Positions 1 to 5,755 of a DNA stretch of 7,349 nt are shown one piece after another. The notes under the pieces were generated by a model. The model saw nothing but the letters and a program-made list of their open reading frames with translations, was not told the DNA's origin and ran no database searches. Position 1 is the stretch's first letter; every line of letters starts with the position of its first letter. This stretch comes from an uncultured Kiritimatiellota bacterium (GTDB taxonomy: Bacteria; Verrucomicrobiota; Kiritimatiellia; RFP12; UBA1067). The DNA lies in assembly GCA_934667295.1 (NCBI GenBank), contig CAKULR010000086.1, forward strand, positions 1 to 7,349, in the 5' to 3' direction. The position numbers and the translations under genes were made by a program.

Positions 1-191
1 GCGCAATTTAAAGCCGCGTAGCGGCGGTTTAACCACTTAAAGCCGCGCAAGCGGCGACTTCATCTTCGTACCCGGCCGCGACAAGCGCGGCCCTCCCCGC
101 TGTGCGAAGCGCAATTTAAAGCCGCGTAGCGGCGGTTTAACCACTTAAAGGCCGTAGGCCGACTTAACCACTTAAAGCCGCGAAGCGGCGA
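1..191 (-). repeat. Hairpin repeat array downstream of purF (left array)
   Basis: Read on the minus strand outward from purF, this stretch holds about five copies of a unit of 27-30 bases. Each unit has a short GC stem-loop followed by a constant linker TTTAAGTGGTTAA or a variant ending TTTAAATTGCGC. Stem-loops seen (plus strand) are GCCGC-GAA-GCGGC at about 177-189, GGCC-GTA-GGCC at 150-160, GCCGC-GTA-GCGGC at 121-133, GCCGC-GCAA-GCGGC at about 42-55 and GCCGC-GTA-GCGGC at 13-25. Bases 1 to about 42 repeat at 109-150, so part of the array is itself duplicated. A second type of hairpin (74-92) interrupts it. The array starts 7 bases after the purF stop, so its first stem-loop could slow or end transcription, but no long T-run follows. 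No coding function is visible. Confidence 0.85.
71..100 (-). repeat. Second-family hairpin element (copy 1) inside left array
   Basis: A 7-bp perfect stem GGCCGCG (74-80) and CGCGGCC (86-92) encloses the loop ACAAG, and the 3' side on the plus strand continues CTCCCCGC. On the minus strand it reads G-rich GGGGAGGG, then stem, CTTGT loop, stem. The same layout with different stem bases recurs at 4387-4413, and related forms lie at 4303-4330 and 4613-4646. That marks it as a dispersed hairpin family distinct from the 29-bp units around it. Function unknown. Confidence 0.6.
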
Positions 192-198
192 CTTCATC

Positions 199-1842
199 TC
201 AGTATGATCGCCCTTCGCGGTGGGCGAGGTAGTTTTCAAGCGAACGGCGCAGCACACGCTCGCCACCGGGCGTCGGATAGTTGCCGGTGAAATACCAGTC
301 GCCCGTCGTGTGCGGACACGCCTTGTGGAGCGCTCCGACGGACTGGAACACCACGTCCACCTTCGCCCGCATGCCCGCCGGCGTGACGAGCCGCGCAATC
401 TCGGCCGACAGGTCCGCGAGCGGGAACTTCGCCGCGAGCGCGCGCAGGTCCGTCTCCCGCGTGAGCGCGCCCGGTCCGGCGAGGTTCACGAGTGCACGGA
501 AGGCCACGAGTTCGTCCAGCGTCGACATGTCGATGCCGTAGCAGTCCGGGAAGAGGATCGGCGGCGCCGAGGAGGCGACGATGATGCGCTTCGGACCCAG
601 CCGGTCGAGCATCGGCAGGATCGCGTTCTTCATCGTGTTGCCGCGCACGATCGAGTCGTCCAGCACCACGAGCGTGTCCGTGCCCGGCGTGATGAGGCCG
701 TACGTCACGTCGTAGACGTGCTGGTAGAATTCGCGGCGGGCCGCCGCGTCCGCGATGAACGTGCGGAACTTCGCGTCCTTCACGGCGATCTGTCCGAAGC
801 GGACAGGACGCCCCTCCGCAAGCCCTTCCGTCCAGAGTGCCTGCAGCAGACCGTGGAACGCGACCTGCGCCGAGTTCGGGATGTAGCTGAAGAAGGTATG
901 TTCCAGATCGTAGTCCACGGCGGCGAGGAGCGGACGCGCGAGCGCCGCGCCGAGCGCCTTCCGTTCCCGGTGGATCTCCGCGTCGTTCGCGCGCGAGAAG
1001 TAGATGCGCTCGAAGACGCAGCTCCGCACCTCGGCCTCCGGCAGCACGCGCACGTGATCGACCTCCCCCGTCGGCGACACGACGAGCGCCACGCCGGGCT
1101 CCAGTTCCCTCACGTCCTCCGTGCCGCAGTTGAACGCCGCCTGGATCGCAGGACGCTCGGAGGCGACGACGGTCACCGCGTCGTTGACGAGGCAGTAGCC
1201 GGGGCGGATGCCATGCGCGTCGCGGATCGCGAAGCTCCACCCGTCGCCCGTCATGCCGCAGAGCGTAAAGGCGCCGTCCAGCTTCGGCAGGAGACGGCGA
1301 AGCGCCTCGGCCAGGATGCGCCCGCGATCCGCCTCGCCCTCCATCTCCACCTTCAGCATCGTGGAGGCGAGCCATTCGCAGATCAGGTAGCCGTCCGCCT
1401 CGGACTCCGGAAACTTCCCCATCCGCACGTAGGCGTCGAAGAGGTCGTGCGTGTTCGTGAGGTTGAAGTTGCCCGCGAGGAAGAGCGTCCGTGAAAGCCG
1501 CGCGGCCTTGTGGACAAACGGGTGGCAGAAGCCGACGTCGCCCTTCCCGTAGGTCGCGTAGCGCAGATGGCCGAGGAAGATGCGCTCGTCGGGGAGGCGA
1601 CGACGACGGGCGATCTGGCCAAGCAAATCGGCGAGCGGTGTCGCGCTCGCCGATTTGAGTTCGTTGTAGGCCGGTCGTCCCGCCTCCGGATGTGCCGCGA
1701 GCGTGACGACGCCCGCCCCGTCCTGACCGCGGTTGTGCTGCTTCTCAAGGAGGAGCGAGAGCTTCGTCGCGCCGTCGACGGCACCCCCCGTCCGGAGGAC
1801 GAGGAGCGCCACGGCACATTCATGCTTGATGGAGTCGGACAT
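199..1842 (-). CDS. purF: Amidophosphoribosyltransferase (PurF)
   Basis: PurF transfers the amide nitrogen of glutamine to PRPP to give 5-phosphoribosylamine, the first committed step of purine synthesis in the cytosol. The 547-residue protein starts MSDSIKHEC, so the N-terminal-nucleophile cysteine is Cys9 behind an eight-residue leader, as in Bacteroidetes-type PurF. The glutaminase half carries QHNRGQDGAG (35-44), GHLRYATYG (91-99, Arg94) and GNFNLTN (124-130). The second half carries CVFERIYFSR (275-284) and the PRPP loop VVLDDSIVRGNTMKN (392-406). The tail ends with WYFTGNYPTPGG (516-527). Where E. coli has the oxyanion-hole Asn-Gly (NGNLTN), this protein has Asn125-Phe126, possibly a subfamily trait. 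The start is supported by AAAAAGG 8 bases before the ATG. It lies 27 bases after glnN on the same strand, so co-transcription is likely. A perfect inverted repeat falls within codons for residues about 62-73. Confidence 0.95.
   Translation of the reverse strand: MSDSIKHECAVALLVLRTGGAVDGATKLSLLLEKQHNRGQDGAGVVTLAAHPEAGRPAYNELKSASATPLADLLGQIARRRRLPDERIFLGHLRYATYGKGDVGFCHPFVHKAARLSRTLFLAGNFNLTNTHDLFDAYVRMGKFPESEADGYLICEWLASTMLKVEMEGEADRGRILAEALRRLLPKLDGAFTLCGMTGDGWSFAIRDAHGIRPGYCLVNDAVTVVASERPAIQAAFNCGTEDVRELEPGVALVVSPTGEVDHVRVLPEAEVRSCVFERIYFSRANDAEIHRERKALGAALARPLLAAVDYDLEHTFFSYIPNSAQVAFHGLLQALWTEGLAEGRPVRFGQIAVKDAKFRTFIADAAARREFYQHVYDVTYGLITPGTDTLVVLDDSIVRGNTMKNAILPMLDRLGPKRIIVASSAPPILFPDCYGIDMSTLDELVAFRALVNLAGPGALTRETDLRALAAKFPLADLSAEIARLVTPAGMRAKVDVVFQSVGALHKACPHTTGDWYFTGNYPTPGGERVLRRSLENYLAHREGRSY
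1624..1657. repeat. Perfect 14-bp inverted repeat inside purF
   Basis: The arms are CAAATCGGCGAGCG (1624-1637) and CGCTCGCCGATTTG (1644-1657), with a 6-base loop at 1638-1643. There is no mismatch. It lies within the purF frame and encodes part of NELKSASATPLADLLGQ (residues 60-76), between the QHNRGQDGAG motif and GHLRYATYG. Such a long perfect stem is unusual in coding sequence. It may be a small palindromic insertion or an mRNA structure. The frame is intact. Confidence 0.85.
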
Positions 1843-1869
1843 GATCGGCCTTTTTCCGCCTCTGTTCGG

Positions 1870-3972
<2,103 letters not shown>

Positions 3973-3981
3973 GGGTTGTGT

Positions 3982-3987
3982 TCCTTT
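3982..3987 (-). promoter_or_regulatory. Ribosome binding site fixing the glnN start
   Basis: Minus-strand AAAGGA lies 9 bases before the ATG at 3972. It supports this start over the in-frame ATG at 4086, and it falls inside the short leader expected from the sigma-54 promoter. Confidence 0.75.
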
Positions 3988-4002
3988 CACGTGGAATCTT
4001 CT

Positions 4003-4020
4003 TAGCAATTCCCGTGCCAG
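4003..4020 (-). promoter_or_regulatory. Sigma-54 (RpoN) promoter of glnN-purF
   Basis: The minus strand reads CTGGCACGGGAATTGCTA. This matches the RpoN consensus TGGCACG-N4-TTGCW at every position. The GG (4018-4017) and GC (4006-4005) dinucleotides are separated by exactly 10 bases. Expected transcription start is near 3992-3993, giving a leader of about 20 bases that contains the AAAGGA ribosome site. Sigma-54 promoters need an enhancer-binding ATPase, and NtrC-type regulators commonly drive glutamine synthetase this way. I found no convincing NtrC dyad upstream, so the activator is unknown. Confidence 0.88.
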
Positions 4021-4033
4021 TGTCCCCATACCG

Positions 4034-4056
4034 CCCTTCCCTTCCCCCTCACCCCC
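4034..4056 (-). promoter_or_regulatory. G-quadruplex-capable polypurine tract upstream of glnN promoter
   Basis: On the minus strand the tract reads G5-TGA-G5-AA-G3-AA-G3. That satisfies the standard four-run G-quadruplex pattern with loops of 3, 2 and 2 bases. It ends 14 bases upstream of the sigma-54 element, on the coding strand of glnN. Folding and any regulatory role are inferred. Confidence 0.55.
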
Positions 4057-4121
4057 TTCCGACATGACAGAAAATGTAAAACCCACTACCCTCCATTACA
4101 TCCCTTGGAGGAGTAGTTGAA

Positions 4122-4260
4122 TCGCCGCTTCGCGGCTTTAAGTGGTTAAGCCGCCACTACGTGGCTTTAAGTGGTTAAGCCGCCACTACGTGGCTTTAAG
4201 TGGTTAAGTCGCCACTACGTGGCTTTAAGTGGTTAAGTCGCACTACGCGGCTTTAAGCGA
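4122..4260 (+). repeat. 29-bp hairpin repeat array upstream of glnN (right array)
   Basis: Four full units start at 4122, 4151, 4180 and 4209 with an exact 29-base period. A fifth, degenerate unit starts at 4238. Each unit is (T/C)C, a stem-loop, then TTTAAGTGGTTAAG. Unit 1 has stem GCCGC-TTC-GCGGC. Units 2-4 have GCCAC-TAC-GTGGC, in which the changed base on one arm is matched on the other. Unit 5 has lost a base in one arm. Bases 4122-4150 are the exact reverse complement of 163-191 in the left array. There are no unique spacers, so this is not CRISPR. Confidence 0.88.
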
Positions 4261-4261
4261 T

Positions 4262-4299
4262 GCGGTTACGTTTCACCGGGGCGGTTACGTCTCACCGGG
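4262..4299 (+). repeat. 19-bp tandem duplication
   Basis: GCGGTTACGTTTCACCGGG (4262-4280) is followed directly by GCGGTTACGTCTCACCGGG (4281-4299), with a single mismatch. It lies between the hairpin array and the next dispersed element. No function is apparent. Confidence 0.8.
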
Positions 4300-4302
4300 G
4301 AA

Positions 4303-4330
4303 CGGGAGGGACGCGCTCCTGCGCCTCCGG
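4303..4330 (+). repeat. Second-family hairpin element (degenerate copy 2)
   Basis: Plus-strand CGGGAGGG, then ACGCGCTCCTGCGC and CTCCGG, parallels the minus-strand element at 4613-4646 (CGGGAGGG, CCACGCTCCCGCGC, then CTCCGG further on). The stem is poorly kept here. Called a copy by the shared flank and loop only. Confidence 0.4.
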
Positions 4331-4386
4331 TGGGTTGGCGCGCAATGTACCCGCGCCGCCCTCGGCGCGTGGCGCTGTGGGGCAAC

Positions 4387-4413
4387 GGTCGCAACAAGTT
4401 GCGACCCTCCCGC
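4387..4413 (-). repeat. Second-family hairpin element (copy 3)
   Basis: GGTCGCAAC (4387-4395) and GTTGCGACC (4398-4406) form a perfect 9-bp inverted repeat. CTCCCGC follows on the plus strand. Read on the minus strand it is GCGGGAGGG, stem, CTTGT loop, stem, the same plan as 71-100 with compensating differences in the stem. It may act as a transcript hairpin, but no T-run follows. Confidence 0.6.
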
Positions 4414-4442
4414 TTGCCCAAAGAGGAGAAGTTGCTTTCGCC

Positions 4443-4604
4443 TAACGCGGAGGAAACGGAGAAAGGGAGGCGCGGAGAGAGGGGAGTTTAGACAAGATTG
4501 ACAGAATTGTTGGGGCTAACACAACAACCTTTTCAAATCATGTGAATCCTGTAAATCCTGTCAAGAAGACTCCGCGTCTCCGTGCCTCCACGCGCTCCGT
4601 GTTA
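4443..4604. repeat. Composite inverted structure with opposed 9-bp repeats
   Basis: Matching blocks occur in mirror order on the two sides. The outer pair is TAACGCGGAG (4443-4452) and CTCCGTGTTA (4595-4604). Further in are a GGAGGCGCGGAG-type block (about 4466-4477) and its counterpart CTCCGCGTCTC (4570-4580). Next in are 9-bp units of consensus AATCYTGTN: two on the minus strand (4491-4508) and three on the plus strand (4536-4562). The centre has a 6-bp stem, TTGTTG (4507-4512) with CAACAA (4522-4527). The layout resembles a small non-autonomous mobile element, but no target-site duplication was seen and no protein is encoded. Confidence 0.6.
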
Positions 4605-4612
4605 ATCGGCCG

Positions 4613-4646
4613 GAGGCCACGGCCGCGCGGGAGCGTGGCCCTCCCG
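4613..4646 (-). repeat. Second-family hairpin element (copy 4), just after aroA
   Basis: Stem arms GGCCACG (4615-4621) and CGTGGCC (4634-4640) enclose a 12-base GC-rich loop, and the flanking GGAG/CTCC can extend the stem with one bulge. It lies 2 bases past the aroA stop, so it is the first structure an aroA transcript would form. It could work as a terminator-like hairpin, but there is no poly-T tail, so a terminator call is not justified. Confidence 0.5.
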
Positions 4647-4648
4647 TG

Positions 4649-5755
4649 TCAACGCTTTACGGACAGGTTTTCGAAATCCGTGAAGAACGTCGGGTATGAT
4701 TTCGTCGCACACGCCGTGTCGTCGATCTCGACGGCCTCCGCCGCGCGCGTCGCCCCGACGGCGATGGACATCGCGATGCGGTGGTCGCCGAAGGACGTGA
4801 ACGCGCCCCCCCGGAACGGACGCCCTGTCCCCTGCACGGTGAACGTGTTCGCCTCGCCGTGCGTCTCCACCCCGAAGCGCGCGAGGACATCCGCCATCGC
4901 CGCCGTGCGGTCCGACTCCTTGAGCTTCAGGCGGTGCGTCCCCGTGAAGACGGTCTCGCCCGCGCGCGCGGCGGCGGCAATGGTCAGGACGGGGAAGATG
5001 TCCGGGCAGGCGTCCACGTCGAGCGTGACGGGGCCGGACGCCGCGAGCGCGTCGAGGAGGGTCCCGATCACGCGGTCGGGCTGCGAGGAGGTCGGCGAAA
5101 GACCGCGCCGCGCCGTTTCAGGGAACGTGATGGCATTGCCGAGGTGGACGAGCGCGAGGCCGAACGCCGCACCCGACCAGTCCGTCTCGATGACGGGCCC
5201 CGCCGCCGGTGCGCGGTAGGTCTGTCCGCCCGGCACGCGGAAACCCGTCGGCGTCTCGGTGGCGACGATGCCGTAGTCGCGGAGGACGTCCAGCGTCATG
5301 TCCACGTAGCCGCGCGAGGCGAGCGGTGTCGTGAGCGCGATTTCGGAGTCGCCCGCGAGGAGCGGCAGCGCGAAGAGGAGGCCGCTCACGAACTGCGACG
5401 ACACGTCGCCCGGCAGACGGAAGACGCCCGCCCTCATGTCGGGGTAGTCCAACTGGGGACGCGCCGCAAGCCGCCCGCGCATCACCCATTCGACCGTCCG
5501 ACCGAGCGCCGCCGCAACGGGCCCCAGCAGAAGCCGCGTCGTGCCGCTTTCGCCGCAGTCGAGCGACGCCTCCCCCGCCGCGAGCGCGGCCAGGCAGCGC
5601 TTGGTCGCCCGGACATCGTCGCAGGCCGCCGCATCGGGCGCGAGCGACGCGGTGCGCCCCGCGAGGAATTCCGCGATGAGGACGCGGTGCGCGTGCGACT
5701 TCGAAACGGGGACGCGCAGTTCGCCCGCGCGCAGACCGGGTTCCAGACGTGTCAT
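4649..5755 (-). CDS. aroA: 3-phosphoshikimate 1-carboxyvinyltransferase (EPSP synthase), short form
   Basis: AroA joins PEP to shikimate-3-phosphate to give EPSP, the sixth shikimate-pathway step. Residues known to be catalytic in E. coli have clear equivalents: SKSHAHR (18-24; Lys19, Ser20, Arg24), GESGTT (68-73), GRLAARP (94-100; Arg95), SSQ (119-121), Asp252, KESDR (279-283), GDHR (323-326) and Lys352. Wording such as LDCGESGTTRLLLGPVAAALG and PGDVSSQFVSGLLFALPLL is clostridial in style. The 368-residue length is well below the usual 410-430. GRLAARP runs almost straight into LDYPDMRAGVFRLPGDVSS, so about 25-30 residues normally found there are missing. The start ATG overlaps the stop of the upstream fusion gene in ATGA, with GGAG 8 bases before it. 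The frame is open far upstream, but that is read-through across the upstream gene in another frame. The enzyme is probably active, but this is not certain. Confidence 0.93.
   Translation of the reverse strand: MTRLEPGLRAGELRVPVSKSHAHRVLIAEFLAGRTASLAPDAAACDDVRATKRCLAALAAGEASLDCGESGTTRLLLGPVAAALGRTVEWVMRGRLAARPQLDYPDMRAGVFRLPGDVSSQFVSGLLFALPLLAGDSEIALTTPLASRGYVDMTLDVLRDYGIVATETPTGFRVPGGQTYRAPAAGPVIETDWSGAAFGLALVHLGNAITFPETARRGLSPTSSQPDRVIGTLLDALAASGPVTLDVDACPDIFPVLTIAAAARAGETVFTGTHRLKLKESDRTAAMADVLARFGVETHGEANTFTVQGTGRPFRGGAFTSFGDHRIAMSIAVGATRAAEAVEIDDTACATKSYPTFFTDFENLSVKR

Noticed and set aside
163..191. Rho-independent terminator after purF
   Set aside because: The GCCGC-TTC-GCGGC stem is only 5 bp with TTTAA after it and no proper T-run. 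It is one member of the repeat array, so a terminator role cannot be claimed from sequence.
1843..1869. Purine riboswitch or separate promoter for purF
   Set aside because: Only 27 bases separate glnN and purF, too short for a riboswitch, and no -24/-12 or -35/-10 pattern is visible there.
3973..4086. N-terminal extension of glnN to the in-frame ATG at 4086
   Set aside because: The extra residues translate the sigma-54 promoter and the polypurine tract, and the ATG at 3972 has the better ribosome site and a family-like start.
4057..4170. NtrC-type enhancer sites upstream of the sigma-54 promoter
   Set aside because: No clear TGCACC-N5-GGTGCA-type dyad was found. The hairpin units lie at a plausible distance, but the same units also sit downstream of purF, which argues against an activator-site role.
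4122..4260. CRISPR array
   Set aside because: The period is an exact 29 bases with no unique spacers, the units are self-complementary hairpins, and no cas genes are present.
4229..4501. Small plus-strand ORFs in the gap between aroA and glnN
   Set aside because: They run through repeat units and hairpin elements, have no ribosome site or recognisable domain, and are Arg-rich shadow translations.
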